Source of the DNA: Pichia kudriavzevii
Lineage: Eukaryota > Ascomycota > Pichiomycetes > Pichiales > Pichiaceae
NCBI RefSeq assembly: GCF_003054445.1
Contig: NC_042509.1
Span: forward strand, 1,054,001 to 1,118,000
Direction of reading: 5' to 3'
DNA: 64,000 bases
The notes below the pieces were generated by a model. The model made no database searches and was not told the DNA's origin. It was given only the letters and a program-made list of their open reading frames with translations. This document shows positions 9,824 through 18,339 of the stretch, piece by piece; the first letter of the stretch is position 1, and every line of letters begins with the position of its first letter. Position numbers and translations under genes: made by a program.

Positions 9824-10564
9824 TTACTTGCTGGAAGCCTTTTCTTGTTTCAGTTTATTTTCCAATTTCTCAAACTCCGCAATGGCAATTTCTTCCTCGG
9901 GGTCAAGAACGGCCTTGACGTGCTCCACTTCTGGAACATAGTGTTGTAGCATTGACTCAATACCAGATTTAAGGGTGTCTTCACTTAGGGAGCAAGACTT
10001 ACATGCTCCCCTGAGTTTCACATATACTGTACCTGTAGACTCGTCAAATGATCTAAAGTGAACATCACCACCGTCGTCCTGTAATGCTGGACGGATTCTC
10101 GTATTTAATAATTCCTTTATTTCAAAGACAATGTCATCGTCATTTTCATTGATTGCATCCAGCTGTTTTTGATAGTTTTCCATCCAGTTGGAATTGATAA
10201 ATGGTTTTTTAGAGTCGGCAAACTCACAAATTGCTTGCTGTATCTTAGGTTTTAAGCAATTCCAATGTAATTCTGGATTATTCGAAAGTGAATCATCAAC
10301 CTTGTTCACTGTAATAAAGTCCGGCCCAACCATAATGGACTTGACACCGTTGATCTTGTACAAAGATGATGCAAGTGGTGAAATATCATTTGCTTCACCA
10401 ATAGTCTCAATGTCAATGGCTTGGGATAGACCTTCTGGAAGAAATCTTGCATCTTTGGCAATAAATTTCAACGCATTTTCTGATGGTGTATCAAGAGTTT
10501 GGAGCGTTAGGAAGCGGCGTCCAACTATTCGGGTAAATAGAAGCTTAGGTCTGTACATAATCAT
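9824..10564 (-). CDS. NFU1: Nfu1, mitochondrial iron-sulfur cluster transfer protein
   Basis: Nfu1 passes 4Fe-4S clusters to mitochondrial enzymes such as lipoate synthase. The protein has a presequence-like N-terminus rich in Arg/Lys (MIMYRPKLLFTRIVGRRFL), the Nfu N-terminal domain, and a C-terminal NifU domain (LNTRIRPALQDDGGDVHF...GACKSCSLSEDTLKSGIE) with the cluster-binding CxxC at about residues 188 and 191. Length (246) agrees with S. cerevisiae Nfu1 (256). The frame continues to 10600 only via TTG, so the ATG at 10564 is used; a second ATG two codons on (10558) would serve equally well. A charged helix forms the C-terminus. Confidence 0.94.
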   Translation of the reverse strand: MIMYRPKLLFTRIVGRRFLTLQTLDTPSENALKFIAKDARFLPEGLSQAIDIETIGEANDISPLASSLYKINGVKSIMVGPDFITVNKVDDSLSNNPELHWNCLKPKIQQAICEFADSKKPFINSNWMENYQKQLDAINENDDDIVFEIKELLNTRIRPALQDDGGDVHFRSFDESTGTVYVKLRGACKSCSLSEDTLKSGIESMLQHYVPEVEHVKAVLDPEEEIAIAEFEKLENKLKQEKASSK

Positions 10565-10754
10565 CAAAATATAAGCGGTTTGGTCTATAGAAATGAACAA
10601 AGTTTATGAATGACTGGAAAAAAAAATGCAGAAAGTTTACCACGATTATAAGAATTATTACAAATCCAGAAATTTCTGATGGCTATGCGAGTCGGACTTG
10701 ATCAAGATGATCATATAAAGTTTTTTGTCATCCAAAAGCACTTCTATCCTACTT

Positions 10755-12395
10755 CTAGAACATAGAGAGGGCTGCCTTTAAGGAAGTGACAACATTATCC
10801 GGGACACCCACACCTTGGGCAAAACTCCATCCTCCCAAGGACAGTTTGCCCTTGTATGTCTTTTCTATGTTTTGTAGAGTCAGTTCCCGTCTCTCTGGAT
10901 AGTGACGATCGTAGAGTGGAATTGATGACTCGAGGTTGCCGCTCTCAATCGCAAATTCAAGATTGGAGGGACTACCTAAGAGATCCTCCAATGTAGAGCG
11001 AACGATGGCATGCATATGGGCTGGAGAAGGCACCACATACGTGCCACTTCGAGGAATGTTGGACATAAAGGTCAACTTGGTGAATTTTTCATTTTCTGGC
11101 AGAATGTTTGGTTTTGACACAATAGCGTTGATTGCTTCTTGGATATTACCGTCACCTTCTACTTGCAAGGGCCTGGGAATAGAGCCCTGAAAAAGAGGTG
11201 AAGAATGTTCTTCTACATCAGAATCGAAAATGACACCCATAACTCGTGTTTGCGGGTTAAGTTGCGCCTTCGGCACTAGGAAACCAAAACCTTTAACATT
11301 TTTGGCTTCAGCTTGTGGAATGAGAACGTTGGTGACAATGACAGACGTATACTGAAATTGATTCAATAATGCTGAACTCTTGTCCTCGACCATTTGGCCC
11401 AAGCTCGTTGCGTCAATTGTGCTTCTCACATGGTCGAATTGGTATTCTTTATCGGCCACAACAATCATTTTACCGTCTTGTTCCTTTATCCTTTGAACAC
11501 CAGAACCGGTTATAATCTCAACATTTGGTGGCATGTTATCCTTCAAACCATCGGTTAATACCGACAGTCCATTGGTCAAGGCTAACATGGGAAACTTCTT
11601 TAGAAACGCCGCCATTTTCTCCAAATTTAGTTTTGTTCCAAAATTATCGATATACTCTTTGACGTCGTGGTCAATACCAGTTTTTTTCGGATATTTGAGA
11701 CGTTTGAACATTGATTTAATAACTGAACCACTTTCTTTTTCCATATTGACCAGTGCAGGTAAAACGCAACTCACATTCAAATCAGAGACATCTGCAGCAT
11801 AGATACCATACATTAATGCACTTAATATATTGCTAGAAAATTCCTTACCAAATTGTCTATCTAGAAATTCCTCAACTGACATTTTATCAAGTTGTTTACC
11901 GTCTGGTTTGAATGCCAGATTCCTCAAGATAGAAAATATCAGTATACGACCTAACGGACTTGTGAAAAACGAAGTCATAGTTGAAATGGAACACCCTGGA
12001 CCTGGAACTTCAAGTAATTCACCTCCATTGTGTCCTCCGATCTTCAAGTATTTCTTATTAGCCTCACTGTGAACATGGACGCCTCGAAGTTCATTCAAAA
12101 GGCCCATTTTCTCTAATAGATCAACTATGATTAGGGTTCCTGGAGACACTCCTCTTAAAGTACGAGGACCTTTTTCCATCTTCAAAGCTCTTCCACTTTT
12201 TAGTTTGGTTCTCTTGATAGTCTCTTCATTGGCTTGTGCCGTATTAATGTATCCACCCACACGAGTTTGCTTTTCAAAGATTGTAATTTTAACATCGGGT
12301 CTGAGCTTTCCAAGAAAGTATGAAAATGAAAGACCCGAAATACCAGCCCCTATCACGGACACCTTGGCGTTTTGCACAAGCTTTGAAACGCTCAT
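10755..12395 (-). CDS. HEM14: Hem14, protoporphyrinogen oxidase
   Basis: Hem14 oxidises protoporphyrinogen IX to protoporphyrin IX, the penultimate step of haem synthesis, at the mitochondrial inner membrane. The N-terminal dinucleotide-binding GxGxxG is at residues 16-21 (GAGISG), followed by IFEKQTRVGGYI. The C-terminal FAD motif GGWSFAQGVGVPDNV is characteristic of the PPO family. From the ATG at 12395 the protein is 546 residues, matching S. cerevisiae Hem14 (539). A frame extension to 12452 begins at TTG and adds basic residues, so a longer non-ATG form cannot be excluded but is not needed. The next gene upstream, NUP120-like, lies on the same strand. Confidence 0.96.
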   Translation of the reverse strand: MSVSKLVQNAKVSVIGAGISGLSFSYFLGKLRPDVKITIFEKQTRVGGYINTAQANEETIKRTKLKSGRALKMEKGPRTLRGVSPGTLIIVDLLEKMGLLNELRGVHVHSEANKKYLKIGGHNGGELLEVPGPGCSISTMTSFFTSPLGRILIFSILRNLAFKPDGKQLDKMSVEEFLDRQFGKEFSSNILSALMYGIYAADVSDLNVSCVLPALVNMEKESGSVIKSMFKRLKYPKKTGIDHDVKEYIDNFGTKLNLEKMAAFLKKFPMLALTNGLSVLTDGLKDNMPPNVEIITGSGVQRIKEQDGKMIVVADKEYQFDHVRSTIDATSLGQMVEDKSSALLNQFQYTSVIVTNVLIPQAEAKNVKGFGFLVPKAQLNPQTRVMGVIFDSDVEEHSSPLFQGSIPRPLQVEGDGNIQEAINAIVSKPNILPENEKFTKLTFMSNIPRSGTYVVPSPAHMHAIVRSTLEDLLGSPSNLEFAIESGNLESSIPLYDRHYPERRELTLQNIEKTYKGKLSLGGWSFAQGVGVPDNVVTSLKAALSMF

Positions 12396-12660
12396 ATAGT
12401 TTTGATAGTTGATAGTCTTGACTCGATATTTCAATGGGGATAGGTGAATCAACCGGTACTTATCGCAGTAACAGCGTCTTCTACTTCTAGTGACAAGACA
12501 TGCATCGTAGAGCCTTCGCTTATACGAGTCTCTTGATTTCTTCGTTTATTTTATTTTTTTTTTCTCGTTTCACATACTGCCATTTCAATATGGTGTGATA
12601 GAAAGTGGTGATTTATCTGATGTACATTATCTATTCTAGTAATTGTATACAACGGAGTTA

Positions 12661-15600
12661 TTACATAGTCAGCATTTTGCCGCTCTTCAGTTTTTGTAAA
12701 AAATTGTCATATTCGATCTCAATCTCGTTCAAGTCAACGACTCTTTCACCTACTTCCTGAGGAGACCTCCTTATGATCCATTGGTCACCCCCTGGCAGAG
12801 TATGTAATAAGTTTATCAGCACAAGATAGTTAGTTTTCAATATATTGTAAGTCTCTTCAGAAATATTAGGAAGCTTGCAACCAACCACACTGTTGAACCT
12901 GTACAGAGACTCTACTGCACCTCTAAAATCGCCGTCTTTCAACCTAAGGGAATAACACACCCTGAAGTATTTCAAGGCTAATTTGGCATCCCCGGAACCT
13001 GATTCTAAAACCTCTTCACCCAAACCAACAATCAGTTCATCAACATGATCTAAATCATCAGAATAATCAAAGTCAATGATTAGTGAAAGCTTATTTTTTT
13101 GGAATAGTTTGTAAATAAACTTACGTAATGGTATGATTCTATACTGATGTTTCATAGATTTCAAGGATGAAAAGCTCAACTCGTACTCACCCAAACTCAA
13201 TGCTAACTCAAACACTTTAAGATAAATTTCATATTCTTTATCAGATCCAATCTCAATATGGGAAGTCAACGACTTAGATGCCTTTATTGCCAGTTCAAGA
13301 GCTTGAACGTAGCACTTCTTTGTTTCAAAAATTAAAGTTAGATTAAAGAAAAAATCAACAGGGTTATCCACTAAAATCAAGGATAAAACTTTGGAAATCG
13401 GCTCACATGAATCAACTTCGTTTTCTGGTGCCCTATAGGATGTGATTTCAGCAACATTGTCTCCAAAAAGTTTCTCTGCTTCTTCACCGTTTCCAGTCTC
13501 TAACATTATCAACCCGCGTAGAATTATGGTAATAGTGGACTCAGTTGGTAAGAAATTCAAGAACTCGTAGCCTGTTTGGGATTGCGCAGAGTGTACTAGC
13601 GATGAAACAACAAAGTAAACAAAATTTTTATTGCACAATTGTCCCAGAATATATGTGTTCAACATATTGATGGTATTGTTTTTAATGTAGACTCTAGGAA
13701 CTAATTTAGTGATGTATCTAACAACAAGATCATTTTCTACTAAAAGGTTAACTCTCTCCAGAAAAGCTATGTATTTAAATGATCCATATAATTTGGAGAA
13801 AAGAGCCCCAATAGGTTCCGTATAATCTAATGTAAGCAAGATCAGCATTAAGCCAAAAATGATTTTTTTTGCAACTAAGTTGTTCTGCAAGATTGAATTC
13901 TCAATTAACTTCTGGCATATTTCGGTGAAAGAAGAACTATTGTTCGGTATATAGCCTGTTGAATTATTGGTCAATAATCCTGATAAGAAATTAAATAGTT
14001 CTGAGGCATCATCAATATTAGATAGCTGATTGATAAGTTGTGAAACAATTTGTTCGTTTGCTATGTTAATGATATATTTGTCAAATAACTTAGACATGAT
14101 ACTTGCTATGTTTTCAATATCTCTGAAGGAGAGTAAATCCGACGTCATTTCATGTACAACCTTCTCATTATAACCCTTGGAATAATCAAGGATGAGGTCA
14201 ACTAGCTTCAGCAATTCTATTGTATTGATATCCTCAAAATTTTGCAAAACACATGCTTTTCTTTTGTTGATGCTGTTAAAATATAGGCTTTCGAAAGACG
14301 ACGAACTTTTTACAATGGAGTAATAATTTAGACCTTTCAATGCAATCAAGAAGGGATCATCGCTCAAATTCGAAACATCAAAAGAAATACTATAAACCTT
14401 CCCAATAGTTTTCATTTCAATATCTTGGCACGCCCCAGCAAACATAACCCAATCATCTTTCAGCCCGTCGACAGTTTTGCCATTGAACTCGACCAAATCA
14501 CGGACCTGGGTCATAAGATCATGCAACTTGCAGGAAGGAGAAACATTTTGATTGAAAATAGATAATGCTTTCTGGATAGTTTCAGTGGCATAATGCGACT
14601 GGATGAATCTTAGACTGAATTTGTTAATATCTGACGCTTCATCAAGTTCCTTCAAGTTTGATAAAAACTCACTATTTTTGATATCACTGTATTCCATCGA
14701 CGGTATACAGTTGGACCAATGAGCTGTTCTATTTTCATCATTTGCCAGTAGACATGATTGGTAGAAGGATGAATTTGAAAAAAACCAGGAAATCCAGAGC
14801 AGTAGGGAACCATCTTGGTTTTTCTTCATTATATAATCAATTGGAGACCAAATGTTGCTGTAATCAGGAGAAGTTAACTGCGAGACCAACTCAATTGAAA
14901 AATCATCTAAGGAGAATTTGAAAATGTTAATGTAGCAAATATCCAGCGACAAAAAGATTGTGATGTAATTATCCGACAAGCCTAAGATGGAATAGGGTAA
15001 TAAAGGTGACAATACAGCAGAATGTAAAGATCGGTCTAAATAATCATTAATCTGATATTCTTTTAACACAGCTGCGTGTGATAATGACCAAAATGCTAGC
15101 TTTTTGTCAACTGACACAGTCACAAATACATCATCTGTTATTTTCAACAAATCAATATAAGAGCTACTGGCAACTGAAAAGTTGTCGAAACTAATCATTG
15201 CTTGAGACTTCTTTGAACCGAAAAAAAATTTGGATTTAATACTGTTGAAATAAGAGTCAGTGACAAAGGGACGTATCACGAAATCGGCCTGAATTGAAGT
15301 TCGGGAAAGCAGTAAAAGCCCACCGTCCATAGTAGACAATAATAGATTCAACTGGTCTAAATTTTTCAAAAGAAGTGGTTTTCTTTGGACAAATGAATAA
15401 GGCATTGAGTATTTACACCAAGAATACACGTTCTGCATTTCCAAAGTCTGTTTGCCCAAAAAGACATTGACGTTCAAAGCCAGCGTGATTAATATATCTG
15501 TATCCATGATCATATCAACCACAACAACATTACCATCTTGCGTCACCGTGATACAGTTAGAAGCCACATTTGCTGGTAATTGGAAGGTGTACGAATTCAA

Positions 15601-15987
15601 AACTTCGTCGATTTGTTCATTGATTTGGATTGGAGAAATCGTTAGAATATCTGATGCCCCTAGGTCAGATGATCTTCCTATACTGTAAGAAAAGTTCAGG
15701 TCGATAGCACCGTCTACTTTAAAGTGAAAGAAGCGACCATAATGTGTTTCCAAGGGACTTAAGCTCGATTCGATGAAATCATCCCTCCTTAGTGGGGTTT
15801 TCTTAATGGCCTTGTCAATAGTTCTAGGCAAAGGCACGGTTTTGTTAGCGCCTTGAAAAGGAACGGTTACCTCCGAATATTTAAATGGAGTATCGGACAT
15901 ATCTGCTTCTTTCTGTCTGTCTGAACTATCCTCTGGGAAGTTCGAGTAACTTTTGGTTACACTTCGTTTCTCCTTGTTCACCATCAT
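12661..15987 (-). CDS. NUP120: Nup120/Nup160-family nucleoporin of the Y (Nup84) complex
   Basis: The 1,108-residue protein has the expected layout of Nup120: an N-terminal beta-propeller (roughly residues 70-500, with repeated short beta motifs such as LLLSTMDGGLLLLSR and DVFVTVSVDKKLAFWSL) followed by a long alpha-helical solenoid. The C-terminus GGDQWIIRRSP...LNEIEIEYDNFLQKL resembles Nup160/Nup120 ends. Nup120 is a scaffold arm of the nuclear pore Y complex. No membrane segment or enzymatic motif is seen. The first codon of the frame at 15990 is TTG, so I start at the ATG at 15987; an internal Met near residue 30 (MSDTPFKYSEVTV) is an alternative. The assignment rests on architecture and C-terminal motifs, not a computed alignment. 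Confidence 0.7.
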   Translation of the reverse strand: MMVNKEKRSVTKSYSNFPEDSSDRQKEADMSDTPFKYSEVTVPFQGANKTVPLPRTIDKAIKKTPLRRDDFIESSLSPLETHYGRFFHFKVDGAIDLNFSYSIGRSSDLGASDILTISPIQINEQIDEVLNSYTFQLPANVASNCITVTQDGNVVVVDMIMDTDILITLALNVNVFLGKQTLEMQNVYSWCKYSMPYSFVQRKPLLLKNLDQLNLLLSTMDGGLLLLSRTSIQADFVIRPFVTDSYFNSIKSKFFFGSKKSQAMISFDNFSVASSSYIDLLKITDDVFVTVSVDKKLAFWSLSHAAVLKEYQINDYLDRSLHSAVLSPLLPYSILGLSDNYITIFLSLDICYINIFKFSLDDFSIELVSQLTSPDYSNIWSPIDYIMKKNQDGSLLLWISWFFSNSSFYQSCLLANDENRTAHWSNCIPSMEYSDIKNSEFLSNLKELDEASDINKFSLRFIQSHYATETIQKALSIFNQNVSPSCKLHDLMTQVRDLVEFNGKTVDGLKDDWVMFAGACQDIEMKTIGKVYSISFDVSNLSDDPFLIALKGLNYYSIVKSSSSFESLYFNSINKRKACVLQNFEDINTIELLKLVDLILDYSKGYNEKVVHEMTSDLLSFRDIENIASIMSKLFDKYIINIANEQIVSQLINQLSNIDDASELFNFLSGLLTNNSTGYIPNNSSSFTEICQKLIENSILQNNLVAKKIIFGLMLILLTLDYTEPIGALFSKLYGSFKYIAFLERVNLLVENDLVVRYITKLVPRVYIKNNTINMLNTYILGQLCNKNFVYFVVSSLVHSAQSQTGYEFLNFLPTESTITIILRGLIMLETGNGEEAEKLFGDNVAEITSYRAPENEVDSCEPISKVLSLILVDNPVDFFFNLTLIFETKKCYVQALELAIKASKSLTSHIEIGSDKEYEIYLKVFELALSLGEYELSFSSLKSMKHQYRIIPLRKFIYKLFQKNKLSLIIDFDYSDDLDHVDELIVGLGEEVLESGSGDAKLALKYFRVCYSLRLKDGDFRGAVESLYRFNSVVGCKLPNISEETYNILKTNYLVLINLLHTLPGGDQWIIRRSPQEVGERVVDLNEIEIEYDNFLQKLKSGKMLTM

Positions 15988-16382
15988 CAACAGTGTATTA
16001 TTGCATCAATTCTATTGAAAGAAACCCTCTTTTCGACCTCATTAGAAATCGCGATTGTCCTTGTCTGTTTTTTTTTTTTTTTTTTTGCAATTCATTTTTC
16101 GTTCTTGTGACTTACAGTACTTTTTTTTTCCATTTAAAAGGCACGTTCGCTGAATTTGCAAAAGCTCTGGAACATCTTAAAATCTTCTTTTCGAGAAGAC
16201 AACAAATGGTTAACCCAAATCGGAATCAGCTATGTGTACGAGAATTCTCTGGGGGGGATTGCATTCTAAAATCATGATTCGATTATATGTGATTGGGAAT
16301 ACTGATGGCCAGGGGGCTATTTGGTTCAGATACCTTTTAGGGAGAATCAGTTTTAGAATTGTTTCCGGGGATTTTTGTTCCT
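15988..16382. promoter_or_regulatory. Divergent upstream region of the NUP120-like gene and the snoRNA cluster
   Basis: This 395-bp region separates the minus-strand nucleoporin gene from plus-strand SNR78. It contains a run of 18 T (about 16069-16086) and further T tracts, as is common in yeast nucleosome-poor promoters. The snoRNA precursor promoter must lie here if the cluster is transcribed as one unit; no clear TATA element was assigned. Confidence 0.4.
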
Positions 16383-16472
16383 GCAGACTGAAATGATGAT
16401 CACAACCGTAAATATTCAAACTAGAGTTTATGATATCTCATGATCTTAATTTGTTAACTGAAACCAGTCTGC
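16383..16472 (+). ncRNA. SNR78: Box C/D snoRNA snR78 (predicted 25S Um2421 guide)
   Basis: The C box ATGATGA is at 16393-16399, the D box CTGA at 16458-16461, and a perfect 8-bp terminal stem joins GCAGACTG (16383-16390) to CAGTCTGC (16465-16472). The guide TCAAACTAGAGT (16416-16427) lies ahead of a D' box ATGA (16430-16433) and is complementary to the 25S segment ACTCTAGTTTGA. Under the D+5 rule the base opposite A16425 is U2421, the S. cerevisiae snR78 target. It is the first member of the seven-gene cluster, as in S. cerevisiae. Confidence 0.88.
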
Positions 16473-16562
16473 TAGCTAGTTTTCTAGAGTACTGCGGAGA
16501 AGAAGTTTCTTGTTTGCAATACTCTTTTTTCTTTGACTATTTTGATTCTTTTACTCATTTAA

Positions 16563-16656
16563 AGTGTTCACATGATGACTAAACAAAAACAACATTAAGG
16601 AATTACCGGCTGATTTACCATGCTGAGAAATTTTGGCTGCTTACTGATGTGACACT
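16563..16656 (+). ncRNA. SNR77: Box C/D snoRNA snR77 (predicted 18S Um578 guide)
   Basis: The C box TGATGA is at 16573-16578, the D' box CTGA at 16610-16613 and the D box CTGA at 16644-16647. The terminal stem pairs AGTGT-T-CACA (16563-16572) with TGTGACACT (16648-16656), with one bulged T. The guide GGAATTACCG directly before D' complements the universal 18S 530-loop sequence CGGTAATTCC, and the fifth base upstream of D' faces U578, the snR77 target. Confidence 0.92.
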
Positions 16657-16784
16657 TTCTTTTATTTTTTTTTTTGTTCCTGCGAAATCGAATAGAACTA
16701 TAACATGATTTTTTGGAAAGGGTTCTGGATATTTTGTCATCATTTTATTTTTTTATTTCGTTTTTTTATTTTTTCTTTTTTTTG

Positions 16785-16892
16785 ATTCATTCAGATGAAG
16801 AAGTATAGCACTGGGCACTGATTACGTACATGAGAGTGACAACGCTTTATTGGTGGGCCTCAGAAACCCACCTTAACTGATTATGAATGAAT
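16785..16892 (+). ncRNA. SNR76: Box C/D snoRNA snR76 (predicted 25S Cm2197 guide)
   Basis: A perfect 9-bp terminal stem pairs ATTCATTCA (16785-16793) with TGAATGAAT (16884-16892). The C box is a variant (AGATGA, 16793-16798). D' CTGA is at 16818-16821 and D CTGA at 16877-16880. The guide AGCACTGGGCA (16807-16817) complements 25S TGCCCAGTGCT, placing C2197 opposite the D'+5 position. A second possible guide ahead of D has no target I recognise. Confidence 0.9.
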
Positions 16893-16986
16893 TATTTTTA
16901 CTTGTTTTTTTTTGTTGATTTTATGTTTATGAATGATTGAAGGTTCAATTTTTCAATTACACAGAGCTATGCTTTAAAGGGCCAAG

Positions 16987-17085
16987 AAATTCTCACTTGA
17001 TGATACTTTTAGATGACGAGTCAGATGTGTTGCACAATGCTGATAAAAACTTTTATTACTATTCATGCATTGCTGATGAGAATTT
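16987..17085 (+). ncRNA. SNR75: Box C/D snoRNA snR75 (predicted 25S Gm2288 guide)
   Basis: A perfect 9-bp terminal stem pairs AAATTCTCA (16987-16995) with TGAGAATTT (17077-17085). The C box TGATGA is at 16998-17003, the D' box variant CAGA at 17022-17025 and the D box CTGA at 17073-17076. The guide TTAGATGACGAG (17009-17020) complements 25S CTCGTCATCTAA, with G2288 at D'+5. Confidence 0.9.
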
Positions 17086-17175
17086 ATTGTTTATGTCTTT
17101 TTTTTGTTTCGTTTCTCCTGTTTGGTTTGATTGATACTTATTTCAGGTGAAATATGGTTTTTCAACATTAGATTG

Positions 17176-17258
17176 AAATCAGCTGATGAATATGAAAATA
17201 AAAAGACAAGCATATGTCTGATTTTACTTGAAGACATTTTTTTCATGTCTGATGATTT
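17176..17258 (+). ncRNA. SNR74: Box C/D snoRNA snR74 (predicted 18S Am28 guide)
   Basis: The C box TGATGA is at 17184-17189, D' CTGA at 17218-17221 and D CTGA at 17249-17252. A 6-bp stem pairs AAATCA (17176-17181) with TGATTT (17253-17258). The guide ACAAGCATATG (17206-17216) complements CATATGCTTGT near the 18S 5' end, placing A28 at D'+5, the snR74 target. Confidence 0.91.
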
Positions 17259-17332
17259 GATCAACCTTTTTTTTACAGTTTAGGAGTATCGACAAGGATG
17301 CCGATTACCTTTGAACTCACCTCTCCACTTGT

Positions 17333-17451
17333 TTTCTTTCGTATATGATGATTTGCACAACTCACGACGGTCAACTGCAATCCACTTTGTTGAGTGTGAT
17401 TTTTGATGATAATCCGGGTCTTACCACCCGTGCACCTGAAAACGAAAGAAA
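17333..17451 (+). ncRNA. SNR73: Box C/D snoRNA snR73 (predicted 25S Cm2959 guide)
   Basis: A 10-bp terminal stem pairs TTTCTTTCGT (17333-17342) with ACGAAAGAAA (17442-17451). The C box TGATGA is at 17346-17351, a D' variant CTGC at 17375-17378 and the D box CTGA at 17436-17439. The guide CTCACGACGGTC (17361-17372) complements 25S GACCGTCGTGAG, with C2959 at D'+5. At 119 nt it is the longest member. Confidence 0.88.
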
Positions 17452-17530
17452 CACTATTCTTGCATCTCACTGGTGCTTCAATTCTTCACTGCTTTCTTTG
17501 TCAGAGGACAAATGTGCGTGTGTGGATTAT

Positions 17531-17630
17531 ATACCTATGATGACAACATACCTAGTTTTGGAGTCCTTCTTTTGGGAGGTTCTGTGATATTCAAAACTAA
17601 TTCGATTTGCATGTCAGTCTGATTGGAATT
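17531..17630 (+). ncRNA. SNR72: Box C/D snoRNA snR72 (predicted 25S Am876 guide); ends approximate
   Basis: The C box TGATGA is at 17538-17543 and the D box CTGA at 17619-17622. The guide TCGATTTGCATGTCAG (17602-17617) complements 25S CTGACGTGCAAATCGA with one G-U pair or a species difference, placing A876 at D+5. The terminal stem is weak (GGATT at 17524-17528 with AATTC at 17627-17631, asymmetric), so the ends are uncertain. It is the last member of the cluster, as in S. cerevisiae. Confidence 0.84.
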
Positions 17631-17639
17631 CATTTAGTG

Positions 17640-18339
17640 TAGTACCAACCGAAATTTTTTTCAAAAATGTAGCCGTCCTGAACTATGAATGTAGAAAAAG
17701 ACTGAATGATTAAAGAATGAGTCAATAGAAGTAAGAATGGATTAAGCGTAGTATTTCAGTCGTGGGAAGTGGTGCATTTCTTCCAGACTGTCTAAAACGA
17801 GGTGGTTATCAAAAGCTCCATAAAGTCGGCATGTGAATCTTTCTAGAAGTCAAATAAGATTTTACAAGACTAAGCTGTCCTGTATTTTGCATGGGACAAG
17901 CAAGTTAAAGATGGAGTTATCCTGACTGTAACACTTCAAAAAAAATTTAAGTTTCCTACTACTAGCTATTTCTAGTGTATTGAACGATCTAGTTGACACA
18001 GGTTCTTTTATCACTCCACATGCTACGTATATTCTCCAGTCCCTAAAACATGAAATTTCCATCAAGGAATGTCAGTGCATATGCGAAAAGGAAATATCAT
18101 AATATGCAATACCTTGTCTCGGTCAAAGGTGATAACTTACTAATTGGATTTTTGCAATCAAATGTTTTAACAGCATCATGGGGAGGAATGGAGATTTTTT
18201 TCAGAGGTGATTCTATTTTTTGTACCTAAAAAAAAAGGAATTATTTCTCAGAGTAAGTGGCTACTAAACATGACGCAAAGTATGTCAGGAGACAGATCGC
18301 AAGGACAATGCCCAGTGTTAGTGTACATATACTATAAAA
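17640..18339. other. Gene-free stretch between the snoRNA cluster and a convergent regulator gene
   Basis: About 700 bp of A/T-rich DNA lie downstream of snR72 and of the 3' end of the convergent Zn2Cys6 gene. I find no open frame with family resemblance, no further C/D pair with a recognisable rRNA guide, and no repeat. Confidence 0.6.

Noticed and set aside
15988-18339. Long protein-free A/T-rich interval considered as a centromere or origin region
   Set aside because: Seven snoRNA units explain most of it and no large inverted repeats were seen.
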